From Candidatus Moranbacteria bacterium GW2011_GWC2_40_12 (lineage in GTDB: Bacteria; Patescibacteria; Paceibacteria; Moranbacterales; UBA11712): a stretch of 9,313 bases of DNA. The position numbers were made by a program, and so were the translations under genes. Each line of letters begins with the position of its first letter. Position 1 is the first letter of the stretch. This document shows, in pieces, positions 1-5,643 of the stretch. Location: positions 1 through 9,313 of the forward strand of contig LBYD01000007.1 in NCBI GenBank assembly GCA_000995965.1, in the 5' to 3' direction. The notes under the pieces were generated by a model, which worked only from the letters and a program-made list of their open reading frames with translations, was not told the DNA's origin and did not search any database.

Positions 1-43
1 CCGCCTTCGCCAAGGCTACGGCGGACCGCCGAAGCTTCAGCGG
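1..43. repeat. GC-rich double palindrome at the window edge
   Basis: Two inverted repeats lie side by side. Positions 1-24 have arms CCGCC/GGCGG around an inner GCC-aa-GGC hairpin. Positions 26-43 read CCGCCGAAGCTTCAGCGG, which is palindromic apart from one mismatched pair. The DNA is much richer in GC than the rest of the window. From general familiarity, GC-rich palindromes of this kind are often scattered through Patescibacteria genomes, but I cannot search for other copies here. The second palindrome overlaps the stop codon of the helix-turn-helix gene, so the end of that reading frame comes from the repeat. Confidence 0.6.
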
Positions 44-906
44 AGGCCGGTTCGGACCCGGCGTCCGATCGATGATCGAGCTTCGCGGCGTTTCCAAGAC
101 GGTTGAAAGTGGCGGCCGTCCGCTGACGATTCTTCACCCGCCACAATTCCTCCCATTGTTTCTTCCTCGGAGCGGACTATTTTTTCTTTTTCTTCCTCTG
201 ATCCGCGAATTGAAAGTCCGGTTGTTTTTTCATATTGGTCAACTTTTTTTCTGCTGATGACGGCATTCGCAATTGAATATATTTTGTCCGTCCCGGCCTT
301 TAGCGCGTGGATGCCGTCAGCCAGCTGCTTGTCCGCATCCAAAAAATTATCGGTCACTTTTTCAACAGTCGAATCATAAGCAGAAAGAATTTTCCTTGCC
401 GCCTCGTCTCTCCAATTGGCGACATTGGCATTCGCGAGACTGGCCAGCGCCAGAAGCACAACCATCATGCCCAGCGCCGCCAGCGGCCGCATTCGCAGAA
501 TGCTGTTGTTTGAATATTTCAGGTTTATCCCGGGAAGCAAAATATTTTTCTTTTCCTTTCCCAGCTTCTGCGAAAGGTCCTGCCTTATTATTTTCTTTTT
601 CTCTTCCGCCTCATCGCTGAATTCATTCAGCCATTTCTTTGTTGTTTTCCATTCCCCGCCTATTTTCTCGGCTTTTAGTTTTTTCTTCCGGACCAGATAT
701 CCCAGATACTCTCTTGAATAAACTGACTCCTTGGCAATTTCCGAAAGGGTTATCAATTCTTCAGCGAGAGGCTCATCTGTTTTCAACCCCGGTGCTTTTG
801 CCAAAATATTTGTTTTGACTTCCGGTTTCATTTCCGGCATCGTGTTTTTTTTCTCCTCAATTTCCCTTTTATCTGCTGGATAAAGTTTGTTGCTCTTTAT
901 ACTCAT
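37..906 (-). CDS. Membrane-anchored helix-turn-helix (excisionase/MerR-like) protein, 3' end possibly altered
   Basis: A 289-residue protein of unknown role. Residues ~51-96 (LITLSEIAKESVYSREYLGY, then KIGGEWKTTKKWL) look like the winged helix-turn-helix of the excisionase/MerR type. A basic stretch follows, then one membrane segment (~141-163), then a charged, helical outer part (~164-250). Patescibacteria often have HTH-plus-single-TM proteins with a long outer part, so this one looks short. The ATG at 904-906 was chosen because AGGAGA lies 6 nt upstream. A GTG at 1015-1017, with a weaker AAGGGA, would add 37 residues. The last ~30 residues are Arg-rich, lie in GC-rich palindromic DNA and do not resemble the Lys/Glu-rich body, so a frameshift or repeat insertion may have replaced the original C-terminus. 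What it binds, and whether it binds DNA at all, is unknown. Confidence 0.75.
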   Translation of the reverse strand: MSIKSNKLYPADKREIEEKKNTMPEMKPEVKTNILAKAPGLKTDEPLAEELITLSEIAKESVYSREYLGYLVRKKKLKAEKIGGEWKTTKKWLNEFSDEAEEKKKIIRQDLSQKLGKEKKNILLPGINLKYSNNSILRMRPLAALGMMVVLLALASLANANVANWRDEAARKILSAYDSTVEKVTDNFLDADKQLADGIHALKAGTDKIYSIANAVISRKKVDQYEKTTGLSIRGSEEEKEKIVRSEEETMGGIVAGEESSADGRHFQPSWKRREARSSIGRRVRTGLR

Positions 907-1065
907 TGCGTCTCTCCTATGTCCCGTTTTATCCTTTTCAAATAGGAAAAAACGCCTCAGGAACCATCCCCGTGCCGCTCTTTTCTTTTCCTTATGGCTA
1001 CTTTTGTTTTTAGTCACGTTATTTCCCTTATATGTAAGAATAAACGTTATCTTATCCCTATTTGA

Positions 1066-1071
1066 ATTATA
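1066..1071 (-). promoter_or_regulatory. Possible -10 box for the HTH gene
   Basis: A perfect TATAAT on the minus strand lies just downstream of the terminator-like hairpin and upstream of the HTH gene. No good -35 is found 16-18 nt upstream; a TTGTCA lies too close, 7 nt away. The position between a terminator and a gene is sensible, but the region is so AT-rich that chance is a real alternative. Confidence 0.35.
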
Positions 1072-1085
1072 TTTTTTTTGACAAT

Positions 1086-1125
1086 AAAAAAAAGCCCCCT
1101 TCTGAAAAAATAGGCGACTTTTTTT
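1086..1125 (-). terminator. Terminator-like hairpin after the ABC/FN3 unit
   Basis: On the minus strand an A-tract plus GTCGCC pairs with GGGGGC plus an eight-T tract across a loop of about 13 nt. The GC core has one wobble and one mismatch. The flanking A and T tracts make it symmetric, so it could act in either direction. It would separate the ABC unit from the HTH gene, although it lies about 280 nt after the last ABC-unit stop codon. Confidence 0.5.
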
Positions 1126-1256
1126 GAGCAGAAAATATTTTGATAATTTGCTTTGGTATCTTCTATACTTTAGCTCGGAATTCTCGAAATATTTTGTTTT
1201 TTTATATACTTCTCAATACTTTTTTTTAATTATTAATTATGACCGAAATTTAAAAA

Positions 1257-1297
1257 ATATCGGATTCATAATTTTTCATATTTTTTGGATATCGGAT
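1257..1297. repeat. Direct repeat ATATCGGAT x2
   Basis: ATATCGGAT occurs at 1257-1265 and again at 1289-1297, 32 bp apart (about three helical turns), in otherwise low-complexity AT DNA. This could be a pair of protein-binding sites or chance. Confidence 0.4.
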
Positions 1298-1299
1298 AT

Positions 1300-1320
1300 A
1301 AAAACGCGCCTTAACGGGCG
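1300..1320 (-). terminator. Weak hairpin plus T-run downstream of the FN3-like lipoprotein gene
   Basis: On the minus strand CGCC-cgttaa-GGCG is followed by CG and five T residues. The stem is only 4 bp, so this is a weak terminator candidate, about 85 nt after the stop at 1406. Confidence 0.3.
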
Positions 1321-1405
1321 GAATTTATAATTTATCATGGCACAAGATACTACCTGAGTCTCGTCGCACTTTGTCAAGTCGCTTCCAAAAAAACATCAGA
1401 CTTTT

Positions 1406-2035
1406 TTATTTCACGGCCCAGCTGAACGCGCTCTTGAACGCACCGGCCAGAAGATCAAGGAATGAAACCTCCGGCGCTCCGGTATAAACCGCGTATTTGT
1501 CCGACACTGTTTCCCCACCCAATTTATCTTTGGCAGAAACAGTATAAAAATAGGTAGTGGCGCTGTCCAGTTTTTCCAGGACAGCGCTATGCTCGATCGC
1601 AAAATATTCTTCCTGCACTGTTTTCATTGCGCCGCCGCTCTTTCCGTATGAGACAAGACAAACCGTCGGACGTTCAGTTTTCCATTTGATGACAAGCTGA
1701 AGTTCCTTCTTGTCCTTGGTCTTCACGATCTCGCTCTGAACATTCCCGATTTCGAGCGGTCCGAGCGGCTCGCCAAGCCCCGGATAAAAAGCGGTCAGCC
1801 CCCCGCCAAATCCAAGCTGGGGTACCCGGTATTTTCCGCTCTTGAATTCGTTCGGATATGTATCCCCCTCTTCCCCAAGCACCTGGCCATCGGGAGTTGT
1901 TATCTTCGCCGCAATTTCATTTCCGCTTCGTTCCCTTTCGGAAACATAAAATTTGTAAATCAGAAAAGAACAACCTGCCAGAAAAAAAAGGAGAAGAAAG
2001 AAAATCAATTTTTTGTTCGAAATTTTCCTAAGCAT
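1406..2035 (-). CDS. Lipoprotein or membrane-anchored FN3-like protein of the ABC unit
   Basis: A 209-residue exported protein. After a basic start (MLRKISNKK), residues 10-31 are hydrophobic and hold LAGC at 19-22, a lipobox. The hydrophobic run continues past Cys22, so it may instead be an uncleaved anchor. Residues ~93-188 look like a fibronectin type III or purple-acid-phosphatase-N type beta-sandwich, with the hallmark pattern IKWKTERPTVCLVSYG and later LDSATTYFYTVSAKD. The C-terminus (190-209) is amphipathic. The start has AGGA about 8 nt upstream. It follows the permease gene by 28 nt, so it is probably the outer-face partner of the transporter, in the place where MacA would be in diderm bacteria; that role is inferred from context. 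A 9-bp perfect inverted repeat (1560-1568/1579-1587) lies inside the FN3 coding region. Confidence 0.85.
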   Translation of the reverse strand: MLRKISNKKLIFFLLLFFLAGCSFLIYKFYVSERERSGNEIAAKITTPDGQVLGEEGDTYPNEFKSGKYRVPQLGFGGGLTAFYPGLGEPLGPLEIGNVQSEIVKTKDKKELQLVIKWKTERPTVCLVSYGKSGGAMKTVQEEYFAIEHSAVLEKLDSATTYFYTVSAKDKLGGETVSDKYAVYTGAPEVSFLDLLAGAFKSAFSWAVK

Positions 2036-2063
2036 CTTTAGCGTCCTAAATTTCTTAAGTCTC

Positions 2064-3272
2064 CTATTTCGATCTCAATGCATCCAACGGGTCAATCACG
2101 CTGGCTCGCCGCGCCGGAACGAGTCCGGTGAGAAAACCGATGAGAATCGAAAAGCCGATGATAAAAAGCAAAAACCAGGCGGGGAAATAAAACAGGGAAA
2201 GAGCTTGGCCTCCCATTTTGCGGGCCACAGTATTCAAAATAAGATTGGCCGATTTGCCGAAAAAAATGCCCAGAACGATTCCGCTAAGTCCTCCCAGAAA
2301 ACCCATTATGGTAGATTCGATAAGAAATATGAAAAGAATGTCTTTGTCGGATGCGCCTATCGATTTCATGATGCCGATTTCTTTTGTCCGCTCGAGAAGC
2401 GAAACGGTCATTGTGTTGAACATTCCAATGGCGCTCACCAGAAGCGCTACCAGGCCGAAAAGAGCCAGAATGATCTTCACCACGCGAAACATTTTATTTA
2501 CTTCCTTCACCGTGTCAGAAAGGGAAGAAACCAAAAAATTATTCCCGATCAGCTTCTCTTTCACCCCGTCAAGAACATCGCTTGAGCGGCACTTCACCTT
2601 GAGGCGCGAGTATTCTATTTTGGAAAATAAATGCTCCAGTCCCGCGCCCGAAACATAAAATGAGAGCTCTTCGTTTTCGATCACTCCCCCAATTTTATAC
2701 GCCGAGTCTACTGTCTTTCGCTCAAGTTTCTCACTGGCGGCTTCGCCGGTGTTTTCCCCGCTTGGCAGAAAAAGACTGAAATTGACTGATTTTCCTTTGA
2801 GATCTTCCGGAGGAAGATTCAAAAGATTGGAGAAGGCTGATGAAATCACAATCTCATTGGGATTTTCTTCGAAATTATCGCTTCCGGCTATTATTTTTTT
2901 TCCTTCCAGCTTGAGGAGCGCGGGCTTTGAAACCACCGCCGCTCCATCCGCGGAAATGTCCTCGATTTTTATCTGGACCTGGACATCATGGATGGGAACA
3001 ATATCCGCCACTCCATCCTGGCTTTCGATATTTCTGACGGCCTCGCTGTTGAGTTTTGACCCTTTTTCCTTGTCGGCCGAAACATCCAGCGCGAGAAGGG
3101 AGTCGGATGTCGTAATTGTTTTCAGGAGCACTTCCTGAAGTCCGTATCCCAGCCCTACCAGAAATAAGATGGCCCCGATTCCGATTCCCATGCCCAAAAT
3201 CGTGAGCACCGTCCGGCCGGTTCTCGCCTTGAACATGCGGGTGGAAAGTTTTAGTAAATCTCTCTTTTGCAT
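2064..3272 (-). CDS. MacB/FtsX-type ABC transporter permease
   Basis: A 402-residue permease of the MacB/LolCE family. It has TM1 at ~21-44, a large outer MacB-PCD-like domain (~45-262), and three more TM segments (~263-288, 312-339, 359-385). The sequence SLLERTKEIGIMKSIGASDK after TM2 is the family's coupling region, and the C-terminus PARRASVIDPLDALR is also typical. These permeases work by mechanotransmission: ATP hydrolysis in the cytoplasm moves the outer domain rather than opening a classic pore. Substrates range from peptides to lipoproteins, and this one's is unknown. The stop of the ATPase gene and this ATG are separated by 3 nt (TAG-CCT-ATG) with no clear Shine-Dalgarno site, so translation is probably coupled. 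Length is normal for the family. Confidence 0.93.
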   Translation of the reverse strand: MQKRDLLKLSTRMFKARTGRTVLTILGMGIGIGAILFLVGLGYGLQEVLLKTITTSDSLLALDVSADKEKGSKLNSEAVRNIESQDGVADIVPIHDVQVQIKIEDISADGAAVVSKPALLKLEGKKIIAGSDNFEENPNEIVISSAFSNLLNLPPEDLKGKSVNFSLFLPSGENTGEAASEKLERKTVDSAYKIGGVIENEELSFYVSGAGLEHLFSKIEYSRLKVKCRSSDVLDGVKEKLIGNNFLVSSLSDTVKEVNKMFRVVKIILALFGLVALLVSAIGMFNTMTVSLLERTKEIGIMKSIGASDKDILFIFLIESTIMGFLGGLSGIVLGIFFGKSANLILNTVARKMGGQALSLFYFPAWFLLFIIGFSILIGFLTGLVPARRASVIDPLDALRSK

Positions 3273-3275
3273 AGG

Positions 3276-4604
3276 CTAGGTCGCAAATTTTGCCAGCATC
3301 AGTATTTCAACTTCTCTGGCTATCTTGTTTGCCGTTCTTTTGTCGAGTCCCATGCCCTTATCCAAAATAGGACGGTCCAGAGCGTTTCTTAGCTCAATGA
3401 TTGAAAGCTTATTTTCTATTCTGAGGCTGATGATATTCGATAATTTGATCACCTGATACTCTGTCAACTGAAGCTTGAGCAGGTCAACAATATATCTGGC
3501 AATTATCATTGCCGTGTTCTCCGGTTGCGCGGTGTCCATTTTTTTTACAATTTCCAATATGCCGTTCAAACGGCCAATGATTCGCTTCACTATTCTCCGA
3601 TCCCAATTGAGTCCTCCTTTTTTTTCTTCCTGGTCCAGCAAATTTTCAAATTGTTCAACAGTCACCCGTCCGCTAATAACTTCCTGCAGTTTGTTTCGAG
3701 CGATTATAATTTGCTCTTCCGGAACATTGAAAAGGATATGCGACAAAAATTCCTGAGCCTTGAAAGGAAACAAAAGCATGCCCAATTGCGAGGGAGAAAA
3801 ATTTCGAAATGAACGCATAAGCATCTGGACTTCTGGAGCCATTATCTCTTTTTTGACCAGCACTTCCTCTTCGCCTTTCAAGACCATCTCTTTCCTTTCC
3901 GTGACCTCTTCGATTTTCACTATCCTGCCGTCACTCATGTGGACGACTTTGTTTCCAAAGGACAGGTGGCTTGGATCATGGGTAACCAAGATTATTGTTT
4001 TTTTGTCCCTTTCGTTGAGCTCGCGAAGAATCGACATGACATTGAAGGAGGCTTTGGAGTCAAGGTTGCCAACCGGTTCATCGGCAATGATTATGTCCGG
4101 ATTGTTCATCAAAGCTCGAGCAATTGCCACTCTCTGTTTCTGCCCGCCTGAAAGCTCGGACGGATATTTTTCGGCGTGCTCGATTATTCCGAACCTTTGC
4201 AGAACTTCTTTTCCTCTTTTTTCCCGCTCTTCATTTCCTTCGCTTATAAACACTTTTGGCAGGCAGATATTGTCCATTATTCTGAGAGTGGGTATGAGAA
4301 AAAATGACTGAAAAACCATTCCGATCCTGCGGCGGTGAAATTCCACTCTGTCTTTTTTTCCGAACAGGTTTATGTCCTGTCCGCTAACCACAATTTCTCC
4401 GCTGGTCGGCTTTTGAAAACCGGCCAAAGCGTAAAGCAGGGTGGATTTCCCGCAGCCTGAAGGTCCGAAGATAATCACGTATTCGCGGGAATAAATATCG
4501 AGGCTTATGTCTTCCAAAGCCTTTGATTCGTTGGGCTTGCCTTGGTTATAAACCATATTGAGCCCTCTTACTTGTATGATAGGTTTTGTGGGTTCCATGT
4601 CCAT
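3276..4604 (-). CDS. ABC transporter ATPase (MacB/LolD type) with long C-terminal extension
   Basis: A 442-residue protein. Residues 1-235 form a complete LolD/MacB-type nucleotide-binding domain: Walker A GPSGCGKST (47-55), Q-loop Q99, signature LSGGQKQR (151-158), Walker B IIIADEP (171-177), D-loop NLDS and switch His209. It energises the permease that follows. Residues ~236-442 are an extra, mostly helical domain that ordinary LolD proteins (about 230 residues) lack; I do not recognise it. The ATG at 4602-4604 (MDMEPTKP) was chosen because the Lol-type domain begins right after it, a TATAAT box lies 6 nt upstream, and any earlier start (TTG at 4709) would translate through the tatD terminator. 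No Shine-Dalgarno site is visible. An ATG two codons on (4598) is an alternative. Confidence 0.92.
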   Translation of the reverse strand: MDMEPTKPIIQVRGLNMVYNQGKPNESKALEDISLDIYSREYVIIFGPSGCGKSTLLYALAGFQKPTSGEIVVSGQDINLFGKKDRVEFHRRRIGMVFQSFFLIPTLRIMDNICLPKVFISEGNEEREKRGKEVLQRFGIIEHAEKYPSELSGGQKQRVAIARALMNNPDIIIADEPVGNLDSKASFNVMSILRELNERDKKTIILVTHDPSHLSFGNKVVHMSDGRIVKIEEVTERKEMVLKGEEEVLVKKEIMAPEVQMLMRSFRNFSPSQLGMLLFPFKAQEFLSHILFNVPEEQIIIARNKLQEVISGRVTVEQFENLLDQEEKKGGLNWDRRIVKRIIGRLNGILEIVKKMDTAQPENTAMIIARYIVDLLKLQLTEYQVIKLSNIISLRIENKLSIIELRNALDRPILDKGMGLDKRTANKIAREVEILMLAKFAT

Positions 4605-4610
4605 AGCTTT

Positions 4611-4616
4611 ATTATA
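4611..4616 (-). promoter_or_regulatory. -10 box of the ABC unit, probable leaderless start
   Basis: TATAAT on the minus strand ends 6 nt before the ATG at 4604, so transcription would begin at or very near the A of the start codon. It lies just downstream of the tatD terminator, where a new promoter is expected. No convincing -35 is seen at 16-18 nt spacing. Confidence 0.55.
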
Positions 4617-4644
4617 TATCAAAAGTCCGTCTTTGAGGAATTCT

Positions 4645-4703
4645 AAAAAAGTTCGGCCTTGCGGATCCCCGCCGCTTACAGCGGCAAAAGAAGGCCAAAC
4701 CTT
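4645..4703 (-). terminator. Strong nested-hairpin terminator after tatD
   Basis: On the minus strand GTTTGGCCTT (4700-4691) pairs with AAGGCCGAAC (4660-4651), 10 bp with one G-U, and six T residues follow (4650-4645). Inside is a second hairpin, GCCGC-tgtaa-GCGGC (4685-4671). It begins 11 nt after the tatD stop codon. The build (long outer arms plus GC-rich inner hairpin) matches the two palindromes inside tatD. The 13-mer AAGGTTTGGCCTT of its left arm recurs in one of them, so a palindromic repeat seems to serve as the terminator. Confidence 0.85.
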
Positions 4704-4713
4704 GAACAAAAAG

Positions 4714-5640
4714 CTAATTTACCAAATTTTTCAAATTTTCCCCAATACGAAAGAATCTTATTGCGTTTTCGTCTGTTATTGTTTCAACTTCTTTTTCGCT
4801 GATTTTTTTTATTTCAGCGATCTTTTTTACTATGTATTTAATGAATATCGGCTCGTTTCTTTTGCCCCTCATGGCTTGAGGCGCTAGAAAAGGACTATCC
4901 GAATCCAGCATAATCCTGTCAAGCGGAATTTCCCGCACCGCATCTGACAGTTTCTCCGCCCTTTCTGCCGGCTTCGGATAAGTTATGTTTCCGGAAAAAG
5001 AGAAATGGACATTCGGCAGTTTCAAAAATTTCTCCGTATCCTTTCTTTCTCCGGAGTAGCAATGAAGCACGAATTTCAAAAAGCTCAACTCTGGGGAATC
5101 TTCCGACGAATAGTCGGGAGAGGAAAGAGTTGAGCTTTGATAAAATTTGGAAATAATTTCATACAAATCCTCCCACGCCTCCCGGCAATGCACAATCACC
5201 GGGAGATCCAGTTCACGCGCTATTTTTATCTGTTCGATAAATCCCGCCTTCTGATTTTCCCTAATTTTCTCCAGCTCTTTTTGTGTTTTATGTTGTATGC
5301 TGTATCTTATGCGGCAATAATCCAATCCCGTTTCGCCAATCGCCACGACTTTTTCGTGTTTTGCAATTTTTTTCAACTCTAAAAAAAGGTTTGGCCTTGA
5401 GAAACCCGCCAATGAGGCAGAGGGAAAGGTCAAGCCTTGAGAAAAAAAGTCCGGATGAATTCCGGCTGACGAAAAAATATTCTTATGCTCCTTTGCTATC
5501 TCAATCGACTTTCGGCTCCGCGCCAAGTCTACTCCGACATTTATTATCGCTTTGCCTCCACTTTCAAAAAACCGCGAAATCACTTCCTCGCGGTCTTCGT
5601 CAAGCTCGGGAAAATCAAGATGGGAATGCGTATCTATCAT
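4714..5640 (-). CDS. tatD: TatD-family metal-dependent hydrolase (DNase-like)
   Basis: A 308-residue amidohydrolase-fold protein of the TatD family, cytoplasmic metal-dependent nucleases/hydrolases linked to DNA repair and turnover. The metal ligands are all visible: His5 and His7 (THSH), Glu103 (GETGLDY), His151 (VIVHCREAW), His193 (VLHCYSG) and Asp248 (LDSDSPFLAP). The C-terminal RGKRNEP is also typical. Usual TatD proteins are about 255-270 residues. The surplus falls at residues 68-85 and 168-187, exactly where two palindromic DNA elements sit (5386-5438 and 5080-5138), and perhaps in the loop after GLDY. The start lies 3 nt after the stop of the cohesin gene (TAG-AAT-ATG) with no clear Shine-Dalgarno site, so translation is probably coupled. 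A strong terminator follows. Confidence 0.93.
   Translation of the reverse strand: MIDTHSHLDFPELDEDREEVISRFFESGGKAIINVGVDLARSRKSIEIAKEHKNIFSSAGIHPDFFSQGLTFPSASLAGFSRPNLFLELKKIAKHEKVVAIGETGLDYCRIRYSIQHKTQKELEKIRENQKAGFIEQIKIARELDLPVIVHCREAWEDLYEIISKFYQSSTLSSPDYSSEDSPELSFLKFVLHCYSGERKDTEKFLKLPNVHFSFSGNITYPKPAERAEKLSDAVREIPLDRIMLDSDSPFLAPQAMRGKRNEPIFIKYIVKKIAEIKKISEKEVETITDENAIRFFRIGENLKNLVN
5080..5138 (-). repeat. Nested palindromic element inside tatD (copy 2)
   Basis: Perfect 13-bp arms AAAGCTCAACTCT (5080-5092) and AGAGTTGAGCTTT (5126-5138) enclose an inner hairpin CCGAC-gaata-GTCGG (5103-5117). The 59 bp encode residues ~168-187, a Ser/Asp/Pro-rich stretch that interrupts TatD between the HCREAW and LHCYSG motifs, where the usual loop is short. 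This looks like an in-frame insertion of a mobile palindrome. Confidence 0.75.
5386..5438 (-). repeat. Nested palindromic element inside tatD (copy 1)
   Basis: AAGGTTTGGCCTT (5386-5398) and AAGGTCAAGCCTT (5426-5438) pair over all 13 positions on the plus strand (two wobbles) and over 11 of 13 on the minus strand. An inner CCC-GCC...GGC-aga-GGG hairpin lies between them. The two arms also match as a 16/19 direct repeat 40 bp apart, and the tatD reading frame reads them in different phases. They encode residues ~68-85, an extra loop between GIHPD and KIAKHEKVVAIGETG. Confidence 0.7.
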
Positions 5641-5643
5641 ATT

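Larger units (their letters stand above)
1018..1405. other. AT-rich intergenic region
   Basis: This stretch separates the end of the ABC/FN3 transcription unit from the HTH gene. It is very AT-rich and I see no gene in it. It holds a terminator-like hairpin, a -10-like box and a 9-bp direct repeat, each listed separately. The plus-strand open frames are Phe/Tyr/Ile-rich low-complexity translations without a ribosome binding site. Confidence 0.6.

Noticed and set aside
46..62. tRNA-like T-arm (GGTCCGAACC) on the minus strand
   Set aside because: No acceptor, D or anticodon arms can be built around it; the match comes from a local inverted repeat.
907..1017. GTG start at 1015-1017 for the HTH gene
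   Set aside because: AAGGGA upstream is plausible, but the ATG at 904-906 has a better AGGAGA at 6 nt spacing. It is kept as an alternative only.
1560..1587. 9-bp perfect inverted repeat GCGCTGTCC/GGACAGCGC in the FN3-like lipoprotein gene
   Set aside because: It encodes a core part of the FN3 pattern (HSAVLEKLDSATTY), so unlike the tatD elements it is not an extra loop; codon choice or chance explains it.
2218..4311. Long plus-strand open frames opposite the permease and ATPase genes
   Set aside because: They are shadows of well-supported minus-strand genes, with no domain pattern or ribosome binding sites.
4605..4709. N-terminal extension of the ABC ATPase to a TTG codon at 4707-4709
   Set aside because: It would translate through the strong tatD terminator, has no ribosome binding site, and adds 35 residues not seen in the family; a -10 box also lies inside it.
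5283..5330. Low-complexity repeat-like DNA in tatD after GLDY (minus strand ATACAGCATACAACATA)
   Set aside because: It looks like a decayed short tandem repeat and may add a few residues, but the units are too degenerate to call.
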